DNA of 64,000 nucleotides from Marinobacter salarius (GCA_000831005.1 CP007152.1:1054001-1118000); one strand, 5' to 3'; counted from the stretch's first letter, positions 7,241-18,634 are shown. Notes: generated by a model from the letters alone, not told the origin. A program made the numbers and translations.

Positions 7241-9913
7241 GTGGACTTACTCAACACTACTGGCCCGGACCCGGTTCATACCACCTGCCCCTATTGCGGG
7301 GTAGGCTGTGGCGTGATGGCCTATTCCGACGGCGGCACACCGGTGGCCGGGGACAAAGACCACCCTGCGAACAAGGGGCGTCTGTGTGTGAAAGGTGCCA
7401 GCCTTCACGAAACCACCGGCCAGGAAGACGGACGGTTGCTGTTCCCGATTGTCAGGGGGCGCCGCAGCGAATGGGAGCAGGCGCTGGACGAGGTGGCATA
7501 TGCGATACAGGACAGCGTCAAGACTCACGGCCCACAGTCGGTGGCCTTTTACCTGTCGGGCCAGTTGCTGACCGAGGACTATTACGTCGCCAACAAGCTG
7601 GCCAAAGGGTTCATTCGCACACCTCATGTGGATACCAACTCCCGGCTTTGCATGTCGTCGGCTGTGGCTGCTCACAAACGGGCCTTTGGGGCGGATGTGG
7701 TTCCGGGTTGCTATGAGGACCTGGAACTGGCGGACCTGCTGGTTCTGGCTGGCAGTAACGCCGCGTGGGCGCATCCGGTGCTTTACCAGCGTATGAAGGC
7801 CAGTGCGCGGGATGGGCGTCGAGTGGTTGTTATTGATCCACGCCGCACCGCCACCAGTGAACTGGCGGACCTTCACCTGGCGTTGCGGCCAGGTACGGAT
7901 ACGGTATTGTTCAACGGTTTGCTGAGTTGCTCGCCGATCAAGGTGGCCTGGATCAGGCTACATTGATGCGCACTGCCAGGGTTTCGATAACGCATTGGCA
8001 AGTGCACGGGCGGCGGCCCCAAGCGTCGAATCGGTCGCAGAGCAGTGTGATCTTGCGCCGGAGGATGTCGAAACCTTTTATGCCTGGTTTGCTCAGACGC
8101 CGCGCACCGTCACCGGCTTTTCCCAGGGCATAAACCAGTCGATTGCCGGCACCGATAAAGGCAATGCGATTATTAACAGTCACCTGGCGACAGGCCGGGT
8201 GGGTAAGCCCGGAGCGGGGCCCTTCTCCCTGACCGGCCAGCCCAATGCCATGGGTGGACGGGAAGTGGGCGGGCTGGCCAATACCCTGGCCGCTCACATG
8301 GATTACGACAGCCCGGGAGCCCGATCACGAGTGGCGGATTTCTGGGGTACCGGTGCGGTGGCCGATGGTCCGGGCTACAAGGCCGTGGACATGTTTGAGG
8401 CGGTTCACCGTGGTGATATCCGGGTGATCTGGATCATGGGAACCAACCCGGCGGTCAGTCTGCCGGATTCGGCCCGGGTTCGGGAGGCCTTGGCGCGTTG
8501 TCCCACCGTGATTGTTTCAGACTGCGTCGCCCACACCGATACCACGGACCTCGCGGACATCCTCCTACCCGCCGCTGGCTGGGGGGAAAAGGATGGCACC
8601 GTCACCAATTCGGAACGCCGTATTTCGCGGCAGCGTTGCTTCCTACCCCTGCCCGCGGAAGTAAAACCGGACTGGTGGATCATGAGTTCCGTGGCCGGAA
8701 AACTGGGGTTCGGCGAGGCATTTAACTATAAGCGACCCGCGGATATCTTTCGTGAACACGCGGCCCTGTCTGCCCATGAGAACAATGGTGAGCGCCTATT
8801 TAACCTTGCCGGGCTGGCTAACCTTTCAGATGCCGGCTATGAAGCGCTGATCCCGGTGCAATGGCCAGTTATGGAGGGCGCTGGAGTGGAGGCTGAAGGC
8901 TCGACACGACTGTTTTCCGATGGCCGTTTTGTCACCGACAACCAGCGTGCCCGCTTTGTCGCCATCAACACCCGATTGCCCGCCCAACAAACCAGTGACG
9001 ACTACCCCATGGTGGTCAATACCGGCCGTATACGGGACCAGTGGCACACCATGACCCGAACCGCCAACACCCCACGATTACTGACCCACCGCTCAGAGCC
9101 CTATGTCGACGTGCATCCCGACGACATGGTTGCGCACCAGCTGAAGGAGGGGCATCTGGCGCGGTTGAGCCTCGGTGACGGCGGTTACGTGGGGCGAGTC
9201 CGAAAGAGCCCCGAACAGCGTCGTGGCGAGGTATTTATACCCATCCACTGGAATCGACAGTTTGCGTCCAGTGGGGTTGCAACACTGCTGACCGAATCAG
9301 TGACAGACCCAGTTTCGGGCCAGCCGGAGGCCAAACATGGGCGAGCCGACATAACGCCATTCCGCGCCCGTTGGCATGCACGATTGCTGGTCAGGCGCAA
9401 TCGGCCGCGGCGCTGGCAGGCCGACTACTGGTGCCAGGTGCCACTGCAATACTGCGACAGTTGGTGGCTGGCCGGGCGGCAGCCAGTTGACTGGCCGGCG
9501 TCGATGACAGAGTGGCTGGGCGGAAAAGCGCATCTGGTAATGGCCGATGTGGCGCAGGGGCGGTTTCGCGCCGCCCGGCTGGTCAACGGGCAACTGGAAG
9601 CGGTGTTGATGGTCGACAGCGATCCGGCGTTGATACCGGAGACCAGTTGGCTGGATCGCTGTTTTGCCGAAACAGAACTTTGCGACTCCAGCCGCCGGGC
9701 GCTGTTGGCTGCACGGGACGTCGACGTGGAAGATCCGGGCGCATGATCTGTAGCTGTTTTCAGGTTGGGGAAAACCAGATAGCCGGTGCCATTGCTGAAG
9801 GGGCGCAGTCGATAGAAGCCCTGGGTAATAGCCTGAAGTGCGGCACCAATTGCGGGTCCTGCATTCCGGAGTTGCGCGACCTGCTTGCGGTATCAGTCCG
9901 CGAGAGCGCGTAA
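7241..9913 (+). CDS. nasA: Assimilatory nitrate reductase catalytic subunit (three apparent frameshifts)
   Basis: A cytoplasmic molybdenum enzyme reducing nitrate to nitrite, about 890 residues. The N-terminus holds the [4Fe-4S] motif (CPYCGVGC, then GRLCVKG). The Mo-bis-MGD body follows, with WIMGTNPAVSLPDS and GWGEKDGTVTNSERR. The C-terminus is a BFD-like [2Fe-2S] domain (ICSCFQVGE, then CGTNCGSCIPEL), typical of bacterial NasA. The frame breaks at about 7924 (GCTGAG), 7959 (AGGCTAC for AGGCCTAC) and 9742 (GGCGCATG for GGCGCCATG). I start at GTG 7241 with AGGAGACACC. The gene is divergent from nasTS and overlaps the next gene tail to tail by about 20 bases. Confidence 0.92.
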
Positions 9914-10594
9914 CAGAACCAGGGGGACCCGGTATCGCAAGCCACGGCTGCGCCCGGTGCCCTCCACGGTGCAGGTTTTCCGGTTCACCCGAATGATCCG
10001 ACCTTCCAGCTCACGTTTGCCGGCGCCAAAGCTCACCGCATCCCCGATCGTCCAGTTCGCTATGAGTTGGCGTGTATCTGGCGCCTCAATGGGATCGTCG
10101 GGCACGGAAAGCCCTGCCTTTTCGGCCTGGATGGCGAGATGACGCCTGGCTGCCTCAGCACCGCCGCTGGCGTGGAGCTCGTCCAGTATCCGGTAGAAAT
10201 GCTGATTATGGACGGAGCCCCGGTAGCGCTGGCCTGACACATGCTGGAGTAGGTGCGCAAATTCGTGGCAACAGGTGTGCGCCAGCAGGTTCAATGTGGT
10301 GACCGTACCCCCGAAATACTCTCTCTGGCGAATCTCCCGCCCGGATAGCCAGCCGCCAACGGCATCAGGCTGGTGCTTATCCATAATCATGCGCTTGCCG
10401 TAGGTGATCTGGTGCTGTTTCAGGCGTGGGTCAAAACGATGGTAAGTGGCCTGGCCCGAGCCGACACGGCATAGCAGGGTAGTGGCGGGGAGTTGATTGC
10501 GAACCCATTGTCGGGCGGGTGACCAGAGAACCTCTTCGGTTACGGCACACATCAGGTTACCAAGTTGAATGGCATTGTTTGTTGGAATGGTCAT
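9893..10594 (-). CDS. SprT-like zinc metalloprotein
   Basis: A 233-residue protein with a zinc-protease-type helix HEFAHLLQH (residues 110-118) followed by H..FY..L, as in SprT-like domains. The C-terminal 70 residues contain a short beta-rich segment (GDAVSFGAGKRELEGRIIRV) resembling an SH3/KOW fold. There is no signal peptide, so it is probably cytoplasmic. The frame opens at 10648 but the ATG at 10594 (MTIPTNNAIQ) fits the domain better; no strong ribosome site is seen at either. The substrate is unknown. It is convergent with nasA and nothing ties it to nitrate use. Confidence 0.6.
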   Translation of the reverse strand: MTIPTNNAIQLGNLMCAVTEEVLWSPARQWVRNQLPATTLLCRVGSGQATYHRFDPRLKQHQITYGKRMIMDKHQPDAVGGWLSGREIRQREYFGGTVTTLNLLAHTCCHEFAHLLQHVSGQRYRGSVHNQHFYRILDELHASGGAEAARRHLAIQAEKAGLSVPDDPIEAPDTRQLIANWTIGDAVSFGAGKRELEGRIIRVNRKTCTVEGTGRSRGLRYRVPLVLLRALAD

Positions 10595-10870
10595 TCTGGG
10601 CGAGCCTGGGTGTGAGTCTTCTGCCGCGAATCGATCTGGACACCCCAAGGGTACCTTTCGATTTGCCAGTTTGCTATGGCTCAGATGCTATGTATTTTAA
10701 AACTAAGAAATGACGAACTGGTAATTCGAGCAGCCTTTTGAATCCTCAATAAGCAATCAGACAAATTGCCACCAGATATCAATAAGTGGTTACGATTTGT
10801 CTGATTCTGGCTTCGCTCTGTCTTCCCGGGCGCAAAAAACGTATTCGAATGTCTAGCGCTTGGAAGCGCC

Positions 10871-11308
10871 TCAGATACCGGGCGAGATCGTGCCAGTAAT
10901 TTTGTCAAACTCACTTTCGGGGAAACTGATAATGAGGATGGTGTCTGGGCTTTCCTCATTCATTAGGTAGCCTGTCAGGTAATCACGAAACTGTGCGGAG
11001 AACCCCGTAAATCCTGGGGAGACGTTCAGTGCTTGGGTCTTGACAGTTTCAGATTCCGAAGCAGATCTCAGGGTTTTCAGGAACTCGGGAGTTGAAGCAA
11101 CGTCGGCTGGTACCGGTTCCACCCGTAGGTATCCAATAGCCCTGCCATCACTTAGTAATGTTATGTCGTTTTTTTCGATGCGAACGGCGTCGAACAGCTC
11201 CGATTGAATAGAGACTGCGTAATTTTTACTGGGCGAAAACGATACTGATTGCGTCGATGCGCAACCGGCGAGTGCAAAGGCCAGAACGATTAATACCAAA
11301 ACTTTCAT
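10871..11308 (-). CDS. Small predicted lipoprotein
   Basis: A 145-residue protein with a lipoprotein signal: hydrophobic MKVLVLIVLAFALAGC with the lipobox cysteine at residue 16. The mature part is small and mixed (SVSFSPSKNYAVSIQSELFD onward), with no family I recognise. The frame allows an upstream ATG at 11320, but the signal argues for 11308. It is the third gene behind hcp on the same strand. A periplasmic lipoprotein in that position could be an immunity protein or simply unrelated; this is a guess from position. Confidence 0.55.
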   Translation of the reverse strand: MKVLVLIVLAFALAGCASTQSVSFSPSKNYAVSIQSELFDAVRIEKNDITLLSDGRAIGYLRVEPVPADVASTPEFLKTLRSASESETVKTQALNVSPGFTGFSAQFRDYLTGYLMNEESPDTILIISFPESEFDKITGTISPGI

Positions 11309-11325
11309 TTGCTCACACATCCATG

Positions 11326-11682
11326 TTATCGAAGAGAGGCTTCCAACGGGCTCTTGAATTGTAACCCACGAGTTAGTTTGCAGGTAAGGCTGATTCTAAC
11401 GGAGCCTCTAATGAATGGCTCGCCTGCTGCCCGGATAACGCGCAGGGCCCACTTTCGAATACTGTTGGCTGGAGTGAGAAGATCCTTCGGATTTGGAATG
11501 GAGTCGATCCACTTGCTGCATTCCTCAGTTTCAGTGATGAGATGCGCGGCAAGTTCTACGGTTTCTGACGTAATGCTTCCGGCATGAAAGCGACTCGCTA
11601 TTCGATCACCGTAAAACGCACTCACAATGGCTTGAACGGCAGCAACGTCTTCTTCGTTAAGGCTAATATCGCTCACTACCAA
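11326..11682 (-). CDS. Hypothetical protein downstream of hcp
   Basis: A 118-residue, mostly helical protein (MVVSDISLNEEDVAAVQAIV at the start) with no signal peptide or membrane helix and no recognised motif. One cysteine pair is present (C55 region and near the end). An AGTTTG..AAAGGAG-type ribosome site precedes the ATG at 11682. It lies 79 bases after hcp and 17 bases before the lipoprotein gene, so the three may be cotranscribed. Whether it is a secreted cargo of Hcp is not shown by the sequence. Confidence 0.5.
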   Translation of the reverse strand: MVVSDISLNEEDVAAVQAIVSAFYGDRIASRFHAGSITSETVELAAHLITETEECSKWIDSIPNPKDLLTPANSIRKWALRVIRAAGEPFIRGSVRISLTCKLTRGLQFKSPLEASLR

Positions 11683-11761
11683 ACTCCTTTTGATAGTTAG
11701 TAATGCGAAGAGAGGGACCGCAGCCCCTCACTCCATTCGCTATTGCGATATATCTTGAGGC

Positions 11762-12280
11762 TTAGCCTTCGATCGGCGAACGCCAGTCGTCCGCACCGGA
11801 AGTACCGGCAACAGCGTGTTCCCAGGTCACTTTACGGTAGGACAGGGACGCGGTTACCAGTTGGGTGAAGTCAGCGCTGGCGGCGTCCTGGCAGTGCGGC
11901 ATGTTGCACTGGATGTCGATGATGGTGGCATCTTCCAGGATGGTGGAGAAGAAGTGCTCCTGCTTGCCTTCAACAGAGGTGCGGTACCACTTCAGCTCAA
12001 CCTTCGGCAGCATTTCGCCAGAAGCCAGGGCGTTGTACATAAGCGGGGTTGCTTTGTTCAGCGCAGAGGTGAACTTGAACGGCTTGTGAACGCGCTGACC
12101 GGAAGGCTGACCGGACTGGGGATCGGTCGGAACGGTGACAACGTGGCTGAATTCCTGAACCAGCACTTCGTCTTCGTGACCTTCAACGTAGATGTTGCCT
12201 ACGGAGTCGGAGGTGAATGCGCCGGCGGTGATGTTGCCCTGAGTTTGGCCTTCGATGCTGATATAACAAGGAGTTGGCAT
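11762..12280 (-). CDS. hcp: Type VI secretion tube protein Hcp (orphan)
   Basis: A 172-residue Hcp: PCYISIEGQTQGNI at the N-terminus, a VVTVPTD..SGQPSGQRVHKPF strand-loop segment, then LNKATPLMYNALASGE and a C-terminal YRKVTWEH motif. Hcp hexamers stack to form the inner tube of the type VI secretion system and also carry effectors. The start at 12280 has GGAGCAGACT; the frame extends upstream to 12334. No other T6SS core gene lies in the window, so this is an orphan hcp whose apparatus would have to be elsewhere. Confidence 0.9.
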   Translation of the reverse strand: MPTPCYISIEGQTQGNITAGAFTSDSVGNIYVEGHEDEVLVQEFSHVVTVPTDPQSGQPSGQRVHKPFKFTSALNKATPLMYNALASGEMLPKVELKWYRTSVEGKQEHFFSTILEDATIIDIQCNMPHCQDAASADFTQLVTASLSYRKVTWEHAVAGTSGADDWRSPIEG

Positions 12281-12488
12281 AGTCTGCTCCATGACGTGTG
12301 AATGAGTAAGTGTCCTCGGGATCTCCCTGGACACTTAACACATAACAAAGGCCGTGCCAGAAATATAAATGTCTTTAATAACAGCAAGTAACGGTTTCAA
12401 GGTTGATAGTCTACGGCTGGGCCAGGCAATCGGTTGCTGGCTTTGGGGCGAGATCTTGCTGATCGAGCAAAAAATTGCTCAACATTGC

Positions 12489-13205
<717 letters not shown>

Positions 13206-13231
13206 TTATTGTCCTCGGCGACCAGCCTTAG

Positions 13232-13284
13232 ACCACCAACCACCAACCACCAACCACCAACCACCAACCACCAACCACCAACCA
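13232..13284. repeat. ACCACCA heptanucleotide tandem repeat
   Basis: Seven perfect copies of ACCACCA plus four bases. It lies just upstream of the TonB-like gene. Seven is not a multiple of three, so gain or loss of a unit shifts any frame crossing it. On the minus strand one frame reads as the hydrophobic repeat WWLVVGG. Confidence 0.92.
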
Positions 13285-13321
13285 GCAATGTCGCAACAGC
13301 ATTGACCCAATCATTGGCCAT

Positions 13322-13931
13322 TTGAAAAGTGATGGTTGATGACGCGATGCTATCACGGTGGTTTCCCCGGGAACCAGGTTCACGCAGTATTGTGTGGCGG
13401 GGGTCTGAATTTGAGGAGAGTTTTGAAGAAGCTAGCCTAACTTCTTTGGCCTCGAGAAAAGTGGCACAACCTGGCTACCTTTTGGTTGTTTTATGCTCAA
13501 TCCAGAGGGTGAATTCTGGTTTGAATACCTCCGGCATCCAGATGGGGGCTTGAAAAGGCCGATTTTGCAAGTTGATTACTGAAGGCAAAGGGCTGTGTGT
13601 CACTGCAGGCGGTCATTAGGATCGCAGGCTACTCCGCACATTTTCCGGAGGACGGTAACCTGAAGTGCATATCATTTCATCTATGAGTGAAAATGGTCAG
13701 AACTATGCCCTTCTTCCCGCAGCGCTCACATCAGGCCCCAACATATGCAGCCGGATGGAAATCTGAAGTATGTACGTGTGAGGGCTGTCTTTAGTACAAG
13801 TGCTTGGCCCATCAAAATTCATAATTTTGCGGTCGATTTATTTATCTATTTTTATTGACCATCCGGATAGTATGTGTTTTATTGGTCAAAACACGCACTC
13901 ACTACCAACAAAAAACGTGGGAGAAAGAACG
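13322..13931. other. Intergenic region left of the catabolic island
   Basis: About 600 bases with no convincing gene. A 74-codon frame at 13329-13553 lacks a ribosome site and any recognisable family. The right end is AT-rich and holds the putative TetR operator and the ribosome site of the acyl-CoA dehydrogenase gene. Confidence 0.6.
13857..13872. promoter_or_regulatory. Putative TetR operator upstream of the acyl-CoA dehydrogenase gene
   Basis: GACCATCCGGATAGTA has a palindromic ATCCGGAT core. Its complement, TACTATCCGGATGGTC, matches the site at 24739-24754 (TACTATACGGTCAGTA) at 11 of 16 positions. It lies 60-75 bases upstream of the start codon. The TetR gene in the same cluster is the natural candidate regulator (inference). 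Confidence 0.4.
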
Positions 13932-15055
13932 ATGCTTGAACGACAGGATTACGAAGAGTTTCGCAAGGCGGTGAGGCGTCTGGCCGAAACCAAAATTCAG
14001 CCTCATGCTGCGGACGTTGACGAAAAGAAGCGATTTCCGGAAGAGGCACTTGACGCATTCAAGGAATTACAACTGATTGCGCTGCCTTTTGATGAAAGCA
14101 TCGGTGGCCAGTCTGGGGACGTGCTGGCCCAATGTATCTGTTTGGAGGAAATCGCCCGTGTCTGTGCCACCTCGTCACTGACGCTGATGGTGATCTGGGC
14201 CGGGCTTGGCCCGATAGCCTCGTTTGGTTCGCCGCAGTTGGTCGAAGAGGTGATGAAGCCGGCCATCAATGGAAACATCGTGGCTCCATCTGTCTGACTG
14301 AAATTCACGGCGGCTCTGATGTCTGGGGTGCTCGCACTCGCGCCCAGTACAAGGATGGCCAGTGGGTGCTCAATGGCCAGAAGCGCTACATCACCAATGC
14401 CAGCCGCTCCGACTGGTACTCGGTCCTGGCACGTACCGGTGAAAACAGCTTTGGTGTGTTTGCTGTGCATAAATCTGACCCCGGTCTCTCCTTCGGCAAG
14501 CTGGAATCGAAGATGGGTGTGCGGGGCAGCCCCACTGCCGATGTAATTTTTGAAGAGTGCCGGGTTGACGATTACCGGCTCCTCGGTGACTCGAAAGAAG
14601 GCCGCCAGTACATCACTGATTCACTGGCCTATACCCGGCCGTTAATTGGGGCTCAGGCGCTCGGTATTGCCCAAGGGGCACTTGATGCTGCCATCAAGTA
14701 CGTTAAGGAGCGGGAGGTTTTTGGCCAGCAAGTGGCACGCTTTCAAATGATCCGCGGCACCATTGGCGACCTGGCAACCGAAATAGAAGCCTCCCGCCAA
14801 CTACTTTATCGCTCCTGTGAAGCAGTTGAAAACAAAGAGCCCGAGGCCCGCACCCTAGCCTCTATGGCCAAGCTATTTTGCAGCAATGTTGCCATGAAAG
14901 TGGCCACCGAGTCCGTACAGCTCCATGGCGGTGCAGGTTATCTGACCGATTTCCCCGTCGAGCGCATGATGCGTGATGCGAAAATTACTCAGATATACGA
15001 AGGAACCAGCGAGATCCAGAAATTGATCGTCGCTAAAGCCATGCTTTCAGATTAA
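13932..15055 (+). CDS. Acyl-CoA dehydrogenase (one apparent frameshift)
   Basis: A FAD enzyme of about 374 residues that would introduce a 2,3-double bond into an acyl-CoA. CLTEIHGGSDVWGA (FAD/substrate loop), KRYITNA, the C-terminal helical bundle and the IYEGTSEIQ motif with the catalytic glutamate position are visible. It resembles the short/branched-chain and CaiA-like group. The frame breaks at about 14284: GTGGCTCCATC needs one base (GTGGCCTCC or GTGGGCTCC). The start at 13932 is preceded by GGGAGAAAGAACG; the frame extends upstream to 13800 without support. It is the first gene of the cluster, and the Fe-dehydrogenase follows after ten bases. Confidence 0.88.
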
Positions 15056-15065
15056 GGCGAAAACC

Positions 15066-16199
15066 ATGATTGCCCAGATTAACTACCTGACCAATATCCG
15101 CTTAGGCACAGGCGCAATAGCTTCACTGAATGATGAGCTGGCAAACCTGAAAGTAAGCAAGCCGCTGATCATCACCGATGCCGGCTTGTCATCAACCGGC
15201 CTGCTTGATAAGGCGAAGGCAACTGCCAAGCTTCCGGACAATGTTGCCATTTACGATGGCACACCTGCCAACCCAACTGAAGTGGCGGTGGAAGAGGCCC
15301 TGAAAGCTTATCGTTCTAACAATTGCGATAGTATTGTTGCCATCGGAGGCGGCTCCAGTATCGATCTTGCCAAGGCCGTAGCTTTGCTCGCAACCCATAA
15401 GCCGCCACTGCGCCAATATGCGGCTATCGATGGTGGCGTTGCCAAAATCGGCCCAACCGTCCCCCTGGTTGCAGTACCCACCACCGCAGGTACCGGTAGC
15501 GAAGTAGGCCGGGCATCCCTGATAACGTTGCGGGACGGCCGCAAGCTAGGATTTCTTTCCCCATACTTGATCCCAGACTTGGCCATTTGCGACCCGGAAC
15601 TGACACGCTCACTTCCGGCCAACCTAACCGCCGCAACCGGGATGGATGCTATTGCCCATTGCGTTGAAACTTACTTGAGCCCCAAGATCAACCCGCCGGC
15701 CGATGCCATTGCGCTGGACGGTCTGCGCCGAGCTTCGAAGTATCTGATTCGTGCTGTCAACGACGGAACCGATATGGAAGCACGCAGTGAAATGATGATT
15801 GCGGCCCTTGAAGGCGCGCTGGCATTCCAAAAGGGCTTGGGGGGGGTTCACTCCATGTCCCACGCCCTTGGTGGCCTGAAGGAGCTTAAGCTCCACCATG
15901 GCACGCTGAACGCGGTGTTGTTGCCCCCGGTACTGCGTTTTAACCAGAGTCATTGCGGTGACAAATTTGACCACCTCAAGGCCGCCATGGGCCTAGCGGC
16001 CGATGCCGATTTGCCAGCAGAATTCGAGCGTCTGAATGCCGAGCTTGGCATGCCGAAGAATCTTCGTGAAATGGGTGTGCCGGACGAGGTGCTCGAGGAT
16101 ATGGCCCAGTTTTCCGAAGAAGACCACTCCACCGCCACCAATCCGCGTCCAGCGTCGGCTGAGGACTTCCTCGCCATGCTGAAAGAAACCATGGGCTGA
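15066..16199 (+). CDS. Iron-containing alcohol dehydrogenase
   Basis: A 377-residue NAD(P)-dependent dehydrogenase of the Fe-ADH family. The NAD-binding GGGSSIDLAKAVA (about residues 97-109), the PTTAGTGSEVG motif, and metal ligands in GMDAIAHCVETY, HSMSHALGG and LHHGTLNAVLLP are all present, so it should be active. Such enzymes oxidise short hydroxy acids or alcohols (4-hydroxybutyrate, 1,3-propanediol and similar); the substrate here is not clear. It lies between the acyl-CoA dehydrogenase and the racemase and is probably cotranscribed with both. Confidence 0.9.
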   Translation: MIAQINYLTNIRLGTGAIASLNDELANLKVSKPLIITDAGLSSTGLLDKAKATAKLPDNVAIYDGTPANPTEVAVEEALKAYRSNNCDSIVAIGGGSSIDLAKAVALLATHKPPLRQYAAIDGGVAKIGPTVPLVAVPTTAGTGSEVGRASLITLRDGRKLGFLSPYLIPDLAICDPELTRSLPANLTAATGMDAIAHCVETYLSPKINPPADAIALDGLRRASKYLIRAVNDGTDMEARSEMMIAALEGALAFQKGLGGVHSMSHALGGLKELKLHHGTLNAVLLPPVLRFNQSHCGDKFDHLKAAMGLAADADLPAEFERLNAELGMPKNLREMGVPDEVLEDMAQFSEEDHSTATNPRPASAEDFLAMLKETMG

Positions 16200-16223
16200 G
16201 ATTGTGACCGTGAGGAGTTTGAT

Positions 16224-17374
16224 ATGACTGGCCAGAATTCAATCTTGAAAGGCACGCGGGTACTGGACCTGACTCGCCTTGCACCAGGCCCATACGGCTC
16301 AATGTTGCTGGCGGATATGGGGGCAGAGGTTATTGTTGTTGGCGGCGGTCGCTCCGGCTTACCAATTGACAGCTACCGACGTGGCAAGCGTTTTATAAAC
16401 CTTGACCTGAAAAGCGAAGAAGGTCTTGATGCCTTCCGCCTGTTGGCTGCCAATGCGGACGTCTTGATGGAAGGTTTTCGTCCTGGTGTTATGCATCGCC
16501 TGGGCCTCGGCTATGACGCACTCAGGCAAGACAACCCCAAACTGGTGTACTGCTCGGTGACCGGCTACGGCCAAGATGGTCCACTCGCTCAGGAGGCAGG
16601 CCACGACATCAACTATGTTGGTCTTTCTGGCGCCCTTGGTGCCATGGGCCCGCTCGATGGGCCACCAGCACTGCCGCTGAATATTATTGCGGACTTTGCC
16701 GCGGGCGGGCTTTACGCTGCCTATTCTATTCTCGGAGCCCTGCTGGAGCGGGAGCGCTCGGGACTAGGCCAGTTCCTGGATGTCGCATGGTAGATGGCTG
16801 TCTTTCCCTGATGACAATGCACTATTCGGACTGGGGTAAACCAGTGCTGCCTTCTCGTGGCAAAGGACTGCTGACCGGAGAGGCTCCTTTCTACCGGTGC
16901 TACGTCTGCAACGACGGCAAATACCTAGCGGTCGGGGCTTTGGAAGGCGCATTTTTCACAAATTTGTGGCGGGGGCTGAACCTTGAGCAACCAATGCCAG
17001 ATCACATGCGGCCGGATACTTGGCCCGCCATGACTGAGCAGTTCGAGCGACTATTCGCCAGCCGGTCCCGGGACGCCTGGGTGAAGCACTTCGAGGGCCG
17101 GGATGCCTGCGTTTCACCGGTGTTAGCGCCAGATGAGGTGTTCGAACACCCGCATGTGCAGGTTCGATTCCCTGGCAGCGACAGCTACGCTACTCCGGCT
17201 ATTCCCCACTATTCCCGAACCCCGACCATGCCAGGTGTTACTGATGGCACGGACGATTCGTATGCGGTCCTCCGAGCGTTAGGTCTGTCAGAAGCGAAGA
17301 TCAACAAAGCTGTTCCTGAAACCTCGAACGTGACAGGACTGGAGTGGCCACCGGTTAAACCCAGTCAACCCTGA
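16224..17374 (+). CDS. Alpha-methylacyl-CoA racemase family protein (one apparent frameshift)
   Basis: A CaiB/BaiF-fold protein of about 383 residues. The residues match alpha-methylacyl-CoA racemase rather than a CoA transferase: His127 in GHDINYVGLSGAL, Asp157 in NIIADFAAGG, and the Glu of GALEGAFF after the break. The family epimerises 2-methylacyl-CoA so that a stereospecific acyl-CoA dehydrogenase can act, which fits the neighbouring gene. The frame breaks at about 16786: GTCGCATGG should be GTCGCCATGG (DVAMVDG). The start at 16224 has GAGGAGTTTGAT. Confidence 0.85.
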
Positions 17375-17477
17375 GGCTGCAGAGCCAAGCCGTCACAACA
17401 GCCCATAACAACAAGAACTGGACGGATCACCGTCAGGGTGAACCGGCCAATTACGCAAGACTGAGAGGAGTTCAATA

Positions 17478-18535
17478 ATGAAAACGCTTAAAAACCCTAT
17501 CAAGGTGGCTATTATTGCCGCCAGCCTAACCCTTGCTACCGGTAATGCCATGGCCGAGGAAGTAACCTGGAAAATGGCCACGCCCTGGGGCGGCGGTCCC
17601 TGGCTGGAGAGGGATGCTAAAGCTTTGCCAAGAATGTGGAGGACCTTACCGGTGGACGCATAAAAATCAATGTCTTTCCGGGCGGTACACTTTCCAACGC
17701 CCTGAAAGTCACCGAGGCTGTCAACCGCGGTGTTGTTGAGATTGGCCACAACTGGATGGCCTATGACTGGGGCAGGGACCGAACCACTGCCCTGTTTGCT
17801 GGCTACGCGGGTTCTCCTACTCCGGAAGGCTATCTGATGTGGCTTTACGAGGGTGGTGGCCTCGAACTTTGGCAAGAGTACCGTGATAAAGAGTTCAATG
17901 TAGTGTCCTTCCCCTGCGCGATTATTGGCACGGAAATTTTTCTGCACTCAAATAAGAAAATTCAGACCCACGAAGATTTCAAGGGTCTGAAGCTGCGTAC
18001 TTCCGGCGCCTGGGCCGAGATTGCATCAGACCTTGGCGCCTCCACCATTGTGATGCCTGGAGCCGAGGTTTATACGTCGCTTGACCGGGGGGTTATCGAC
18101 GCCACTGAATGGGGTAGTCCGGAAATCAACAAGCCGACCGGTTTCACCGATATAGCTAAGTATGTGGTCGTACCTGGCATGCACCAGCCCGGCGGCGTCC
18201 TTGAGTGCGAAATCAACAAGGACGTCTGGACTGGCCTGTCCGAGGAAGACCAGCAGGCGATCGCCACGGCGGCAAGGCTCTCCATGTATGAAAGCTGGAG
18301 TGCCGGTGCCAATGCTGATCTCTCCGCATTCAAGGAGATGACCGAAGGTGACAATGAAATTGTGCACCTTGATCCGGACTTCATGGCGACAATTGAAGAA
18401 GCCACGAACAAGTGGGAAGACGAGCAGGCCGAGGACAATAAGTGGTTTGCCAGGGTGCTTAATTCCCTGAGGGACTTCGAGGATCAATTGGCAGTCTGGC
18501 CCGAGTATCGCTTTCCCATCGGCGGTAAGCAGTAA
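17478..18535 (+). CDS. dctP: TRAP transporter substrate-binding protein, DctP family (one apparent frameshift)
   Basis: Periplasmic solute-binding protein of about 352 residues. It has a Sec signal ending near NAMA-EEVTW, then the DctP fold with GGRIKINVFPGG, LKLRTSGAWAEI, and SLDRGVIDATEWGSPE. The frame breaks at about 17627: AAAGCTTTGCCAAG should be AAAGCTTTGGCCAAG or equivalent (AKNVEDLTGG). The start at 17478 has GAGAGGAG. The WGSP segment is typical of DctP proteins that bind small carboxylates such as 2-oxo acids; the ligand is not resolved. It is followed by two hairpins and then dctQM. Confidence 0.9.
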
Positions 18536-18551
18536 CAACAGGGTGTTACCC

Positions 18552-18634
18552 GGGCCTCTATTTCTATGTACGAGGCCCTACGTTGTAAGAGACACGATGC
18601 CCCCGGCCCAAGCCAAATTGCTCCCGGGCCGGGG
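18552..18634 (+). promoter_or_regulatory. Two tandem hairpins between dctP and dctQ
   Basis: GGGCCTC (18552-18558) pairs with GAGGCCC (18572-18578). CCCCGGCCC (18601-18609) pairs with GGGCCGGGG (18626-18634), a nine-base GC-only stem. Neither is followed by a T run. They could stabilise or partly terminate the dctP message so that binding protein exceeds membrane subunits. Confidence 0.6.

Noticed and set aside
13329..13553. 74-codon frame in the gap before the catabolic island
   Set aside because: No ribosome site, no recognisable family and no neighbour on the same strand to support it.
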